Shown here piece after piece: positions 16,450 to 26,712 of a stretch of 64,000 nt of DNA. How positions within the stretch are numbered: the first letter of the stretch is position 1; each line of letters begins with the position of its first letter. The stretch comes from Adhaeretor mobilis (GTDB lineage Bacteria; Planctomycetota; Planctomycetia; Pirellulales; Lacipirellulaceae): positions 1,674,001 through 1,738,000 of the forward strand of contig NZ_CP036263.1 in assembly GCF_007741515.1 (NCBI RefSeq), in the 5' to 3' direction. A program made the translations under genes and the position numbers. The notes beneath the pieces are model-generated. The model had not been told where the DNA came from, searched no databases, and saw only the letters and a list, made by a program, of their open reading frames with translations.

Positions 16450-18009
16450 ATGTATAAACTTCTACTCTGCTGGCGATACCTTCGCACGCGTTATATCGCG
16501 TTGATCTGTATCGTGAGCGTAACGCTTGGCGTCGCCACGATGATCGTCGTGAACAGCGTCATGGCTGGCTTCACGCACGAGATGCAATCTCGCCTGAACG
16601 GCATGCTGGGCGATCTGGTTATCGATTGCCGCAGTATGGACGGCGCACCTGACGCGGCAGCGCACATGCAGACGATTCGTCGCACCGTTGGTGATGACGT
16701 CGTCGGTATGTCACCCACGGTAAACGTGCCTGCCCTGCTGTACTTCGACGTGTACGGTGCGAATGGCAAGCGGCAAAGTGTGACGCGGCAGATTACGCTC
16801 GTGGGTATCGATAAATCGACCTACGCGGACGTAAGCGAGTTCGGCAATTATCTGCAACACCCCAAAAACCGTGACCAGCTCGATTTCCAACTTCGTGAGA
16901 ACGGTTACGATACGATCGATCACATGGCGGAGGATATGTCGAAAGTTCAGCCACGCAAACAGATGAAATCTGCCGGTTGGGGATATCGTCGCTACAAGTC
17001 GATGATTGAGAAGCAGCACGCCGCAGAAGCGGCCACCAAGCAACCGAAAGCAGGCGACGAAAAGGCTGAGGTAAACGAACCGTTCGATCCATTTAAGGCA
17101 CAGGCGGAGGCGAATGGGGAAGCGCAGGGGCAGGAATTCGACTCCGCTAAAGAGCAGCATACGGGCATCGTGCTGGGCATTGGTATCTGCGGGATGCGAC
17201 TGGCCAATGGCAGCGACCATTTTCTCGCGCTACCCGGCGATGACGTGAAAATCAGCTTCCCAACAGCCTCGATGCCTCCCAAGGCGATCAGCGAGAGGTA
17301 CACGATTGTCGATTTCTATGAGAGCAAGATGAACGAGTACGACTCGAACTTCGTATTCGTGCCCATTCGCTCGTTGCAAGAAAGCCGTGGCCTTGTGGAT
17401 CCGACCACCGGTGTGGGTAAGTTCACGTCGATTCAAATTAAGCTCAAACCGGGTGCTGACGCGAACGCAATCCGAGACAAATTGAAGTCCGCCTTCCCGC
17501 AAGAGTTTTATATGGTGAGCACCTGGCGGGACAAGCAAGGTCCCTTGCTCGCGGCGGTACAAATGGAAACCGCCGTGCTGAATGTCCTGCTGTTCATGAT
17601 CATCGCAGTAGCCGGTTTTGGCATCTTGGCGATCTTCTACATGATTGTCGTGGAGAAGACACGCGACATAGGCATCTTGAAGTCGCTTGGCGCATCAGGC
17701 CGTGGCGTTATGGGTATCTTTCTCACTTACGGTTTCAGCCTGGGTTTGGTTGGAGCCGGAGCGGGCTTTGTGATTGGCTGGTTGTTTGTGCGTTACATCA
17801 ACGAGATTGCCGACGGGCTGGGCAGACTTACCGGTCAGCCGGTGTTCGATCCTTCGGTCTACTACTTCTACAAAATTCCCACGATTGTTCAGCCATTCAC
17901 CGTGGCATGGATTCTCGCCGGGGCAGTTCTCATTGCCGTTATGGCAAGTATCCTGCCAGCGCGTCGCGCGGCACGACTTCACCCGGTAAGGGCACTTCGT
18001 TATGAGTAG
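16450..18009 (+). CDS. ABC transporter permease, LolC/LolE or FtsX type
   Basis: 519 residues with one N-terminal transmembrane helix (about 15-36), a large periplasmic domain, and three C-terminal helices starting near LNVLLFMIIAVAGFGILAIF. This is the FtsX-like permease layout. Typical motifs are KTRDIGILKSLGASGRGVMG and the C-terminal ASILPARRAARLHPVRALR. The periplasmic domain carries a Lys/Glu/Ala-rich insertion (about 180-235) that is probably disordered. It overlaps the ATPase gene downstream by 8 bases. With LolD-type partners such proteins extract lipoproteins, but the substrate here is unknown. Confidence 0.88.
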   Translation: MYKLLLCWRYLRTRYIALICIVSVTLGVATMIVVNSVMAGFTHEMQSRLNGMLGDLVIDCRSMDGAPDAAAHMQTIRRTVGDDVVGMSPTVNVPALLYFDVYGANGKRQSVTRQITLVGIDKSTYADVSEFGNYLQHPKNRDQLDFQLRENGYDTIDHMAEDMSKVQPRKQMKSAGWGYRRYKSMIEKQHAAEAATKQPKAGDEKAEVNEPFDPFKAQAEANGEAQGQEFDSAKEQHTGIVLGIGICGMRLANGSDHFLALPGDDVKISFPTASMPPKAISERYTIVDFYESKMNEYDSNFVFVPIRSLQESRGLVDPTTGVGKFTSIQIKLKPGADANAIRDKLKSAFPQEFYMVSTWRDKQGPLLAAVQMETAVLNVLLFMIIAVAGFGILAIFYMIVVEKTRDIGILKSLGASGRGVMGIFLTYGFSLGLVGAGAGFVIGWLFVRYINEIADGLGRLTGQPVFDPSVYYFYKIPTIVQPFTVAWILAGAVLIAVMASILPARRAARLHPVRALRYE

Positions 18010-18835
18010 TTCATTGGCCAAGACATTAGCCGAGTCTGCGCGTTCGTTCGATTCTACAGGTAGCGAAGTGGATTACGAACCAGCGGCGCTGCGCATTGCA
18101 CGTCCCTCGGCTAAACCAGCAAGCGGCGTTCCGGTACTTGCCGGGCCTGCTCGGTTGGGTTGTCGCGAACTTTTTAAGAGCTATCAGAAGGGCTCGGTTG
18201 GCATCCCCGTGTTGCAGGGTGTTCACTTCGATGTGAGCGACGGCGAGTTCGTGGCCATCATCGGTGCTTCGGGTAGCGGCAAGAGCACGTTGCTGCACTT
18301 GTTGGGGACGCTCGACAAGCCAGACGCCGGCGAAGTGCTCTTCGACGGCAACCGCATCGACAACCTGCCGGCTACCAGTCGTGACCTGCTGCGTAATCGC
18401 CACTTTGGGATGATATTCCAGGCGTATCATTTGCTGCCTGAACTGACTGCCTTTGAGAACGTGCTGGCACCGGCCTACATCTACGAATCGACGCTCGGTT
18501 ATTGGGCGAAACGGAAGCAATATCGCCAGCGGGCTATGGAGCTGCTGGAGCTGGTAGGGTTGGCTGATCGTGCCAAGCACAAACCCAGCGAGCTATCCGG
18601 CGGCGAGATGCAGCGGACTGCCATCGCTCGGGCATTAATGCTCAAGCCTGAGGTGCTTCTCGCGGACGAGCCCACGGGCAATCTCGATCGCTCGACCGGC
18701 GATCAAGTCATGAAAACTCTCTGCGAGTTGAATGAGAAGCAGAACCTCACTATCATCATGGTCACGCACGACCCGCTGATTGCCGGACAAGCCGACCGCA
18801 CGGTACAAATTGCCGAAGGGCGAATTGTGGGTTGA
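18002..18835 (+). CDS. ABC transporter ATP-binding protein, LolD type
   Basis: 277 residues. ATPase motifs: Walker [10 protein letters not shown] (about residue 90), Q-loop [20 protein letters not shown], signature [15 protein letters not shown], Walker [13 protein letters not shown], and His switch MVTHD. The first 50 residues are an extension ahead of the usual start ([12 protein letters not shown]). The overlap with the permease gene makes coupled translation and a shared complex likely. The family exports lipoproteins, peptides or drugs; no substrate can be read from the sequence. Confidence 0.9.
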   Translation: MSSSLAKTLAESARSFDSTGSEVDYEPAALRIARPSAKPASGVPVLAGPARLGCRELFKSYQKGSVGIPVLQGVHFDVSDGEFVAIIGASGSGKSTLLHLLGTLDKPDAGEVLFDGNRIDNLPATSRDLLRNRHFGMIFQAYHLLPELTAFENVLAPAYIYESTLGYWAKRKQYRQRAMELLELVGLADRAKHKPSELSGGEMQRTAIARALMLKPEVLLADEPTGNLDRSTGDQVMKTLCELNEKQNLTIIMVTHDPLIAGQADRTVQIAEGRIVG

Positions 18836-18905
18836 GCGTGAGTGGACTTGCGAACCTACTGTGGCCTCAGTCGGTCATATGGACGGAACGTGAGGCTCAC
18901 CAAAG

Positions 18906-19000
18906 TGTCATTCCGACGTGAGGCTCGCCGACCGAGGAATCCAGACCGAACTTTTGTACGGACCGGATTCCTCAGTCGTTCGACTCCTTTCGGAATGACA
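18906..19000. repeat. 95-bp imperfect palindrome with TGTCATTCCGA ends
   Basis: Ends TGTCATTCCGA (18906-18916) and TCGGAATGACA (18990-19000) pair perfectly. An inner pair GAGGAATCC/GGATTCCTC (18934-18942, 18965-18973) extends the hairpin. It sits between the ABC ATPase and aminotransferase genes and looks like a MITE or REP-type element. Confidence 0.8.
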
Positions 19001-19049
19001 TGTACATTGTTCTAACCCCTCCCCCAAATACCCAATCTCCACCCCAGCC

Positions 19050-19907
19050 ATGTCACGTCAAGTTTCGATCAACGGTAAGCTCGTCCCTCAAGAGCAGGCG
19101 ACCGTCAGTGTGTTCGATCATGGCTTACTGTATGGCGATGGCGTGTTCGAGGGGCTTCGCAGCTATGGCGGGAAGGTGTTTCGGCTAGAAGAACACGTGA
19201 AGCGGCTCTACGAATCTGCCCAGGCAATTCGCCTGGAGATACCGATCTCGCAGTCCGATATGGCCAAACAGATTAGCGAGACGGTGGCCGCCAACAAGAT
19301 TACGGACGGTTACGTTCGCGCGGTGATTACTCGCGGGGTTGGGACTTTGGGGCTCGACCCGAACAAGTGTAGCAATCCACAGATCATAATCATTGCAGAT
19401 ACGATTACCATGTATCCGCAGGAGTACTACGACAACGGCCTGGAACTGATCACCTCCAGCGTGATTCGGAACCATCCGGCAGCGCTCAGTCCGCGCATTA
19501 AATCGCTGAACTACCTGAACAACATTCTGGCGAAGATCGAGGGCCTGAAGGCGGGCTGCGTCGAGGCGTTGATGCTCAATCACAAAGGTGAAGTCGCCGA
19601 ATGCACGGGCGATAATCTATTCCTCGTGAAGAACGGACGCCTACTCACTCCCCCCTTAGACGCAGGCATCCTTGAGGGCGTGACTCGCAACGCGGTCATT
19701 GAATTGGCTGAGGATGCTGGCATCGAAGTGGTGACGAACGCGATTACTAAGCACGATGTTTACATAGCCAACGAGTGCTTTCTGACCGGCACTGCGGCAG
19801 AAGTAGTACCGGTAGTGAAGGTGGATGATCGTGTGATCGGCACCGGCAAGCCGGGGCCGATGACGCTTGACTTGCACAAGCGTTTTCACGAGCTTGTCCG
19901 GTCGTAG
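19050..19907 (+). CDS. ilvE: Branched-chain amino acid aminotransferase, IlvE-like
   Basis: This PLP enzyme (285 residues) moves the amino group between glutamate and branched 2-oxoacids, the last step of Leu, Ile and Val synthesis. Key motifs are VFDHGLLYGDGVFEGLRSY near residue 22-40, catalytic Lys in IKSLNYLNNILAK, EALMLNHKGEVAECTGDN, and ECFLTGTAAEVVPV. These match IlvE of the short prokaryotic type. D-alanine aminotransferases are close relatives, so substrate is inferred. leuA of the same pathway is far away at 46062. Confidence 0.85.
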   Translation: MSRQVSINGKLVPQEQATVSVFDHGLLYGDGVFEGLRSYGGKVFRLEEHVKRLYESAQAIRLEIPISQSDMAKQISETVAANKITDGYVRAVITRGVGTLGLDPNKCSNPQIIIIADTITMYPQEYYDNGLELITSSVIRNHPAALSPRIKSLNYLNNILAKIEGLKAGCVEALMLNHKGEVAECTGDNLFLVKNGRLLTPPLDAGILEGVTRNAVIELAEDAGIEVVTNAITKHDVYIANECFLTGTAAEVVPVVKVDDRVIGTGKPGPMTLDLHKRFHELVRS

Positions 19908-20203
19908 GATGGGACGCGCATGAACGCGGATCGGGCGGACATGAACAGATTGGGTAGCAACGACACTGCGGCCGTCATTCGGTAGTTCAGCGTGTTCGCA
20001 AAACAGGCCGAGTGTCGCTGTCGGCTATGACAGGAGTTCTTCGAGTTAGCGGCCCAGTGACCTCTTGTGCTGCGCACGCCGACACTTATCCGTTTAAGCG
20101 TTGCGAGGTGACAACCGTAGAGGCGGATGAAGTGTAGGTGCTACCCGCTCAGTAGAAAACCGCGATCATCCGCCCGATCAGCATCCGCGTCTCATTTCTG
20201 ACC

Positions 20204-20977
20204 TTACCGGCGAAAGAACTCTTCCGTCTCGACTTTCTTGTAGCTGGCGAGTTGCTGGCGAGCTTCTGTGAGGCGGGCTTGGTCTTCGCGTGAGAGCCGC
20301 CAAGAGAAGAGGTGTTTGGCGTGGATCTCAACATCCTGGCCAGCAATTCGACGGCTGATTTGCTCTGGCACGACTTGGTGCTTGACGAATTGTTCGTTGA
20401 GCAGTAACCGTGGCCCGGGTGGTGGAGTCTGATGCAGCATGCAGTTGAGCCGGGCATACCAGTCAGTGAACTCGCGATAGCGGGCCAGGGCAGCGGGATT
20501 TTCTACGTTGGTGGTCAACACTTCGTACGACCACTGCGGGCTACGCATGGAAAGCTTGCCGGTGTCTTTGGAAAAACCTTCTTGAAAGGCGGGGTTTGCA
20601 GAGAATTGCATCACCGGGTCATTTTGCTCGGAGGCCCACTTCGCAAGCTTTTTCATCAGCGGTGTGATATCCTCCAGCGGAACGTCGGTACGTTGCTGCT
20701 TTTCCGAGTTCAGCAGGATGAATTCGCCCGGATGGCTCTTGGTGGCGTTGCGATACACGACCACCTCGGCAGGTTTGCCGGAGAAATCGTACACCGCCTC
20801 TTTCTCAAAGATCGTGACGCTCCGGCTTACGGGCTCCTGCTCGTCGCCGACGTAGACATCGGTTTCGATGCGGAACTGATCGCCAGACTCCTCTGCGGCT
20901 TGCAATGTGGCGCTGGCGAAACAGCCGAGTGTCATCAAGAGAAACAGAGTGAACGCTGAGAAACGAGAAATTAACAT
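20204..20977 (-). CDS. Secreted protein, unknown
   Basis: The ATG at 20977 begins a clear signal peptide (MLISRFSAFTLFLLMTLGCF, cleavage near ATLQA-A); a GTG at 20989 would add four residues. The mature 230-residue protein has beta-rich character at first (YVGDEQEPVSRSVTIFEKEAVYDF) and a charged helical end (REDQARLTEARQQLASYKK). I recognise no domain. It stands alone, followed by a gap (19908-20203) with nothing visible. Presumably periplasmic. Confidence 0.65.
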   Translation of the reverse strand: MLISRFSAFTLFLLMTLGCFASATLQAAEESGDQFRIETDVYVGDEQEPVSRSVTIFEKEAVYDFSGKPAEVVVYRNATKSHPGEFILLNSEKQQRTDVPLEDITPLMKKLAKWASEQNDPVMQFSANPAFQEGFSKDTGKLSMRSPQWSYEVLTTNVENPAALARYREFTDWYARLNCMLHQTPPPGPRLLLNEQFVKHQVVPEQISRRIAGQDVEIHAKHLFSWRLSREDQARLTEARQQLASYKKVETEEFFRR

Positions 20978-21083
20978 GGCCGGGGTCACCGTCGCGGGGG
21001 AGGGGAATCAATGCACCCGTAGATTACGCAATACGCGAGGGTTGCGTAAATGGCAGTCCGCTTGATTGGGCGGCCACTATGAC

Positions 21084-21233
21084 TCGCGCAGAGACGCGGA
21101 GACAGCAGAGAATTGTCGATTCAAGGCCCTGCTAGCAAAATGAGTATCGAGAAGATGCAGAACTAGTTGCAGGTGATCCCTTTCATCCAGTTGGCGAACT
21201 CGAAGCTCTGCCGTCTCTGCGTCTCTGCGCGAA
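21084..21233. repeat. Second GCGCAGAGACG paired inverted repeat
   Basis: Arms at 21084-21110 and 21206-21233 are the same family as at 4955-5104, and the spacing is similar (about 95 bases). It lies between the secreted protein gene and the 3' end of recJ. Confidence 0.75.
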
Positions 21234-21254
21234 ACTATCGTATGCCAACAACAG

Positions 21255-23000
21255 TTAGCCCTCTTCAGCTCGCCAATCATCCAGATGCAGCTCCACGGTG
21301 CTGCGCCCGCGGAAGTGGTTGATCACGGGCCGGAAGGCGATGGAGAGCTCGCCATCGATGGCGGCCAGTTCGTCGGCCCAGTCGCCGCCGCCGAAGGCTA
21401 CGGCACGCAGTTTGACTCCGTGTTGATCGAATGTCATGGAGAGGTGCCGCCCGCTGGCGCCTATTCGTTTGGGAGCCCCGTCGAGACGCACGTTGCTAGC
21501 ACAAAGCACGGGTCGGCGGTTGCCGTGCCCGAACGGGGCGAGACTTTCGATTTGTTGCACAGTTTGCTTGGTGAGCCCACTGAGTGCCGCCTCTGCGTCG
21601 ATACTTAGCTCGGCCATGCGATCTTCGTTGGATATCTCCCGACGCACCACATCGCAAAAGGCACGTCGAAAAGCGGGAACGTTCTTGTCGATAATTCGCA
21701 TACCAGCGGCCGCGGCATGGCCACCATGCGACCGGAGATGCTCGTCACACTCGGCCAGTGCCCAGTGCAGATTCAGCCCTCCGGCGCTGCGGGCAGAGCC
21801 AATACCCGGCTTCACGCCAATCGGATCGCCGGCGATGAGGATCGTGGGGATGTTGTACTTCTCAGCTAACCGGCCCGCCACGATGCCGATGACGCCCGCA
21901 TGCCACTGGTGGTCTGCCAGCACCAGAGCCGGATCGGTGAGTGGGTCGAACTTTTCTTTTGCCTGCTTGTCGGCGGATAGCAGCATGCTGCGTTCCAGCG
22001 ACTTGCGTTCCTCGTTGAGTTCGTCGATGTACTGGGCGAGCTTTTCCGCACGCGCTGAGTCTTCAGTGGTGAGTAGCTCCACACCGATTTCTGCATGCCC
22101 CAGCCTTCCTGCGGCGTTGAGCCTCGGGGCAAGTGAAAAGCCGAGATCTTCGCCCTCGAGCTGCCGTTTGTCTCCGAGTTTGGTTTGCTTGAGCAGTGCT
22201 TCGACGCCCAGCGGGGGCGAGTGCGTGAGACTATTCAAGCCATGACGCACGAGGATGCGATTCTCATCGATTAGTGGCACCACGTCGGCCACGGTCCCTA
22301 GTGCAGCAAGGCCGACTGCTTCCATGAGGAAGTTTCGCATACGGTCAGTCACCTTCTTTTCGCCACAGGCCTGCTGACACAGCGCCCAGGCGAGTTTGAA
22401 AGCGACTGCTGCACCGCAGAGACCTGGGAAAGGATAGTCGCTGTCCGGCAGGCCCGGGTGCACAACTGCCGCGGCTCTCGGCATGGAGGAGGCTGCTTGG
22501 TGGTGATCGGTCACGATGAGCGTCATGCCCAGCTCTGCGGCAAGGTCGGCTTCTTCGAGGCTGGCGACGCCGCAATCGACTGTTACGATGAGGTCGGTTT
22601 TCTGTTCAGCCAGCGAGCGGATTGCCTCCTCGTTGAGACTGTAGCCCTCGTCGATGCGATTGGGCACGTAGTAGTGAACGTCCGCATTCAACAGTCGGAG
22701 GCAACGCACCAGAATCGCGGTGGCGGTCATGCCGTCGGCATCGTAATCGCCGTACACGACGATTCGCGATTTGGCTTGGATTGCCCCCCAGATGATCTCG
22801 GCGGCAAGGGTATTGCCGGGTAGGAGGTCGGGGTCGCGAAGTCCGGTGAGCTTTGGTTCGAGAAAAAGCTTCGCCTCTTCGGCTTCGCGAATTCCACGCC
22901 CCACGAGTAGTTGGGCCACGACCGGGGGAATGCCTGCGGAGCTTTGCAGCTCGGCAATGGCGACTTGGTCGTGCGGACGGATTCGCCAACGCTTAGGCAT
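21255..23000 (-). CDS. recJ: Single-stranded-DNA exonuclease RecJ
   Basis: RecJ degrades single-stranded DNA 5' to 3' in recombination and mismatch repair. At 581 residues it is of normal length. It has the DHH phosphoesterase motifs: VVYGDYDADGMTATAI (about 81-96), VTVDCGVAS, and LIVTDHHQA. The DHHA1 region is SHGGHAAAAGMRI (about 430-442). A C-terminal OB-fold region follows, ending in ELHLDDWR. All motif aspartates and histidines are intact. The rpmG gene lies upstream on the same strand, about 150 bases away. Confidence 0.95.
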   Translation of the reverse strand: MPKRWRIRPHDQVAIAELQSSAGIPPVVAQLLVGRGIREAEEAKLFLEPKLTGLRDPDLLPGNTLAAEIIWGAIQAKSRIVVYGDYDADGMTATAILVRCLRLLNADVHYYVPNRIDEGYSLNEEAIRSLAEQKTDLIVTVDCGVASLEEADLAAELGMTLIVTDHHQAASSMPRAAAVVHPGLPDSDYPFPGLCGAAVAFKLAWALCQQACGEKKVTDRMRNFLMEAVGLAALGTVADVVPLIDENRILVRHGLNSLTHSPPLGVEALLKQTKLGDKRQLEGEDLGFSLAPRLNAAGRLGHAEIGVELLTTEDSARAEKLAQYIDELNEERKSLERSMLLSADKQAKEKFDPLTDPALVLADHQWHAGVIGIVAGRLAEKYNIPTILIAGDPIGVKPGIGSARSAGGLNLHWALAECDEHLRSHGGHAAAAGMRIIDKNVPAFRRAFCDVVRREISNEDRMAELSIDAEAALSGLTKQTVQQIESLAPFGHGNRRPVLCASNVRLDGAPKRIGASGRHLSMTFDQHGVKLRAVAFGGGDWADELAAIDGELSIAFRPVINHFRGRSTVELHLDDWRAEEG

Positions 23001-23151
23001 TGCAGCGAACCTGCTCGTGCGCGTGAGAGGAGAAAGAGAAGGAAGTGTGGTTCAACGAACGAAACCGCCAAGCCCACTGAAAGAGTCCACAGCCAAGTCC
23101 ACAAAATGATATCAGCGAAGTGACTGACTCTTTGCGAGTACTACTCAGCAA

Positions 23152-23331
23152 CTACTTCTTCTTTTCGTTATGCACCGTATGCTTGCGAAGCCGCGGGCAA
23201 TACTTCTTCAGTTTAAGTTTCTCACCACCCATCTTGCGACGGATTGTGTAGTTGTAGTCGCCAGTTTCCTCGCAGACGAGGAAGATGGTTTCCACTTTTC
23301 TTTTGCGTTTGCCGCCGCTCTTTTTGGCCAT
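23152..23331 (-). CDS. rpmG: 50S ribosomal protein L33
   Basis: A 59-residue gene, easily missed for its size. It begins [20 protein letters not shown] and continues with [14 protein letters not shown] and [14 protein letters not shown], which is the bL33 pattern. bL33 is a small protein of the large ribosomal subunit near the E site. Of the usual two CxxC pairs only single cysteines remain (Cys20, Cys45), so this is the zinc-free type. ATG at 23331, stop TAG at 23152-23154. Confidence 0.93.
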   Translation of the reverse strand: MAKKSGGKRKRKVETIFLVCEETGDYNYTIRRKMGGEKLKLKKYCPRLRKHTVHNEKKK

Positions 23332-23538
23332 CGGTCTCGTGTCTCAAGCGTAAGTTGCTGGAAATTGTGAATTTCAGGTAATCTGAGAGTGTAGAGGGAC
23401 GCGGCAATTCTTTCTAGTGGGCAATTCCCGGTGCCGCCGATACCTAACTAGTGCCTATAATGGAGGTTACTACGGGGGAGACTGGGGTACCTGCTGGCTT
23501 CGATAGACAGCACAGATATTTTATCGCTCAACAAGAAG

Positions 23539-25248
23539 GTGAAGCAAAATCCCGTGAGTTCCCCGCCTCCCAGTACTCCGAGGGCCACACCGCCGGTTGA
23601 TCCAGCATCGCCCGAGGCGATGCTAGGGCAGGATGGAGGCTCGAAGGATCGCTCGCCAGTCACCCAATCTCCCGGAACCCAGCCGCCGGTATTTGAGAAG
23701 CCGGACAAGCCAGCGAGAGTGAGAGAACCAGAGCAGGGATCGCTGCTCGGAGGTTTCTTAAGCTGGGCACTGGCCGGCCGCACCTCTGCTTGGCTCACAA
23801 GCGCTGCCTTACACATGGGTATCGTGCTCGGGCTCTCGCTGCTTTTCTTTTCTCTGCAGAAGAAAGAGCAGATCGAATTGACGGTGATTCCTTCGATCCT
23901 CGTGGAGGACTCGGTCGATTTTCTTTTGGATGCGAATAGCGCTTCGAGCGACGGACTCGAATTGCCCTCGCCCCCTGAACGTACGGTAGGTTCAACCGAC
24001 AGTGCCACGACGATAGTTGTGACTCCACCATCGCTCGAAGGACTCGAAGTTGCCGCGATCACTCCCCTGCCTACGGCTATGACTATTGAGATGACCTCGC
24101 CGTTGAAGATCAAGGGAGGTGGGTTCTCGGGACGCAAATTAGGCAATCGTCGCGATGCCGCACTGGCCGGTGGCGGAACCGCGGCAAGCGAAGCGGCCGT
24201 CGAGGCGGGGCTGGCATGGTTGGCAGCGCATCAATGGGAAGACGGCTCTTGGCGATTCGACTTAGAGGCTTGTCCCCAGTGCGGTGGCCACTGCCGCGAC
24301 TCAGGCTACTTTCGCTCCAGCACAGCATCTACCGGTTTAGCATTATTGTGCTTTCTGGGTGCCGGATATACGCACCAAGACGGGCCTTATCAAGAAGTCG
24401 TGCAACGCGGGCTCTATCACTTGTCCGAAAGTATGTCGATCACATCGCACGGTGGCGACTTGCGTGACCGTTTCATGGGGGCTGCCGGTGGACGAGATCC
24501 CGGGCTGCTTGCCGCGGTCGATTTAGTGAGAGGGCAGGGCGACAACATGTATTCGCACGGCATAGCGGCGCTGGCGTTGACTGAAGCGTACGGCATGACG
24601 CGTGACGTAGACCTGAAAGGCCCTGCGCAGGAGGCGGCCACGTTCATTGTGAACGCCCAATACGATGATGGCGGTTGGCGCTATTCTCCAGGCTTTGAGA
24701 CGCCCAGCGATGGGGATGTCACCGTGAGTGGCTGGCAGGTGATGGCGCTCAAGAGCGCATCCCTCGGTGGATTGAAAGTGCCTTACGAAACTTGGCTGCG
24801 TTTGGAAGCGTTTCTCGATGCAATGCAACGAGAGGACGGCCAGTACCTTTACAAGCGTGGCGGAAAACCGACAGGCAGCAACACGGCCATCGGCCTATTA
24901 TGCCGCATGGTTGGCGGTTGGCCGTTGACGCAGGCTCACCTGAGGAAGGGGGTCGCGAAGCTGGGCACGGAGCGGCCCGATCGCAATCATATGTACTTCA
25001 ACTACTACTCCACGCTCGTGCAACACCACGCCGGCGGTGCTGGTTGGCAACGCTGGAACCCGCGCATGCGGGAGTACTTAGTGAAGTCGCAAGCCACCGA
25101 GGGGCACGAACGCGGCAGCTGGTACTTCGCCGAACCACACAGCGCCCAAGGCGGCCGCCTCTACACAACGGCCATGGCGATCATGACACTGGAGGTTTAC
25201 TACCGGTACATGCCGCTGTATCGCGAAGTGGCGCTGGAGAGAGAATAG
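23539..25248 (+). CDS. Membrane-anchored squalene-cyclase/prenyltransferase-repeat protein
   Basis: Residues 1-75 are Pro/Ser-rich and probably disordered. A single transmembrane helix follows (about 88-110, LTSAALHMGIVLGLSLLFF). The C-terminal 350 residues hold alpha/alpha-barrel repeats of the squalene cyclase/prenyltransferase type, with QW-like motifs such as HQWEDGSWRFD, AQYDDGGWRYSP and REDGQYLYK. No catalytic DXDD motif is seen, so it may bind rather than cyclise isoprenoids. Such proteins are abundant in Planctomycetes. The start is a GTG at 23539; a second GTG at 23551 is equally possible. A degraded copy of its last 160 bases lies at 26912-27071. Confidence 0.8.
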   Translation: MKQNPVSSPPPSTPRATPPVDPASPEAMLGQDGGSKDRSPVTQSPGTQPPVFEKPDKPARVREPEQGSLLGGFLSWALAGRTSAWLTSAALHMGIVLGLSLLFFSLQKKEQIELTVIPSILVEDSVDFLLDANSASSDGLELPSPPERTVGSTDSATTIVVTPPSLEGLEVAAITPLPTAMTIEMTSPLKIKGGGFSGRKLGNRRDAALAGGGTAASEAAVEAGLAWLAAHQWEDGSWRFDLEACPQCGGHCRDSGYFRSSTASTGLALLCFLGAGYTHQDGPYQEVVQRGLYHLSESMSITSHGGDLRDRFMGAAGGRDPGLLAAVDLVRGQGDNMYSHGIAALALTEAYGMTRDVDLKGPAQEAATFIVNAQYDDGGWRYSPGFETPSDGDVTVSGWQVMALKSASLGGLKVPYETWLRLEAFLDAMQREDGQYLYKRGGKPTGSNTAIGLLCRMVGGWPLTQAHLRKGVAKLGTERPDRNHMYFNYYSTLVQHHAGGAGWQRWNPRMREYLVKSQATEGHERGSWYFAEPHSAQGGRLYTTAMAIMTLEVYYRYMPLYREVALERE

Positions 25249-25347
25249 GGCATAAGCAACATTGCCCTAGCTGTTTACCATCAGCACTTGTCTCGCGGAA
25301 AATCAAATTTGGGGTTAACTTAAGAATGTGTGATCGTGTCAGCCGCG

Positions 25348-26712
25348 TTACCTTATTGCCTGCAACCTGTTGATCTCACCAAGCCATTTTATTACTGCTT
25401 CATGCTGGCGAGGATACTTATTCTTTTCGGTATGCTCCAAGAACTCGCTGAAGTCCCTCTCCGCGGCATCCAAGTCACGCTTACTCCGATAGTTGACAAG
25501 ACCGACGCAAAATAACAGGTCTTTCCTGTCGGGCTCCTCATTCATGACGATTTGTATAAATTCCTCAACCTGAAGAGGTACAGAGTTGCTTGTAAGAGGT
25601 ATTTCGAATGCTTTGCAGTAATTTCTGTAGGCCGCTTGAAGATCACCTCCGTAAGCATCCAGGAATGCTAAACTAAAGAGCCAAACATTGTCTGCGTCAT
25701 TAGAGCATGCTTCGATCTCCAACCGTGCTCTTTCGACATCTCTACGCAATACAAAAGCTGTCAATGCTTTGTGGTGGCGTGCGAACTTATCCTTGGGCCA
25801 TCTCGCTTGCAACTTGTCAGTTATATTCTCCAATTCTTCGAGCGAAGACTTATCTCGCCCGATGAAGTATCGATGGCTTTGTATGTCAGCCATTTCCTTG
25901 TAAATCACACGTAGTCGACCTGGTATCCACTGCTTAATGTGAGCAATAGCTGGCAACTTATCTTCGAATTTCCCCATTAGCTCCTGCTCAAGGTCGATCA
26001 AGAGCGATTCCGCGTATTTATAATCACGCGTGTGATACGCAGCGACACCAACAATGTATCTTGTTATTATGTCAAACCATCTAGCTGTAAATTCGAACGA
26101 AAAGAAATCGCCGTCCTTGCCTACGTTCAGCCTGGAAGGCAGGACCGTAGAAAATTCGGCTTGTAATTGACTGGCTTTATTAGTGTCAATCGGAGCGTGT
26201 GAAACAATCCCCGATAAGTCGAATACGTGGAGCAGTTTTCCCTGTTGCTCTCTGATCCGAGCCAGCCCGAAAATTAAGAAACGGCATTGCGACTTTCTAA
26301 GCAGTTTACTTGCGGAACTTCGATCAATTGCTTTACATGTATGCTGTGAGAACTCGATAAGTTCAAACTGATGCACGCTATCGTGCTGACTCAAGAGCGT
26401 TCTGAGCTTAGAGATGAGATCGGACCTAACGCTGACCTGCTGCTTAGGCTCTTCAAATTCTATCGCTATACCGAATCCGACTTTGTCTCGTGCTGGTTTT
26501 GGAATCCTTCTGAAATAGGCCCAGCCAACGACTACCGCGATCGCTGCTAGTACCGCGATCAGCCATTCTGCAAGATCGATATTATCGAAAGTGTCGTTAG
26601 CGAATATCTTTAAGAGGCCAACGACTACAACTGTCAGAATTACGAATAGTGCAATGGGCGACTTCCAAAAGTCCCTTCCCTTTTCGATTAGCAGTGTTAC
26701 CAAATGTTCCAT
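25348..26712 (-). CDS. Membrane-anchored TPR-like protein, unknown
   Basis: The 454-residue protein has two N-terminal transmembrane helices (about 20-38 and 51-67). A mixed region follows, then helical repeats resembling TPRs in the second half (ADNVWLFSLAFLDAYGGDLQ; DRKDLLFCVGLVNYRSKRDL). I recognise no named family. Base use is clearly more AT-rich than its neighbours. It is bracketed by the true 3' end of the cyclase-repeat gene and a degraded duplicate of that end, pointing to insertion or recombination. A membrane scaffold or sensor role is possible but unsupported. Confidence 0.65.
   Translation of the reverse strand: MEHLVTLLIEKGRDFWKSPIALFVILTVVVVGLLKIFANDTFDNIDLAEWLIAVLAAIAVVVGWAYFRRIPKPARDKVGFGIAIEFEEPKQQVSVRSDLISKLRTLLSQHDSVHQFELIEFSQHTCKAIDRSSASKLLRKSQCRFLIFGLARIREQQGKLLHVFDLSGIVSHAPIDTNKASQLQAEFSTVLPSRLNVGKDGDFFSFEFTARWFDIITRYIVGVAAYHTRDYKYAESLLIDLEQELMGKFEDKLPAIAHIKQWIPGRLRVIYKEMADIQSHRYFIGRDKSSLEELENITDKLQARWPKDKFARHHKALTAFVLRRDVERARLEIEACSNDADNVWLFSLAFLDAYGGDLQAAYRNYCKAFEIPLTSNSVPLQVEEFIQIVMNEEPDRKDLLFCVGLVNYRSKRDLDAAERDFSEFLEHTEKNKYPRQHEAVIKWLGEINRLQAIR

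Noticed and set aside
6797..19907. The two class IV aminotransferases as a recent duplication
   Set aside because: They share only family motifs and differ throughout; not recent copies.
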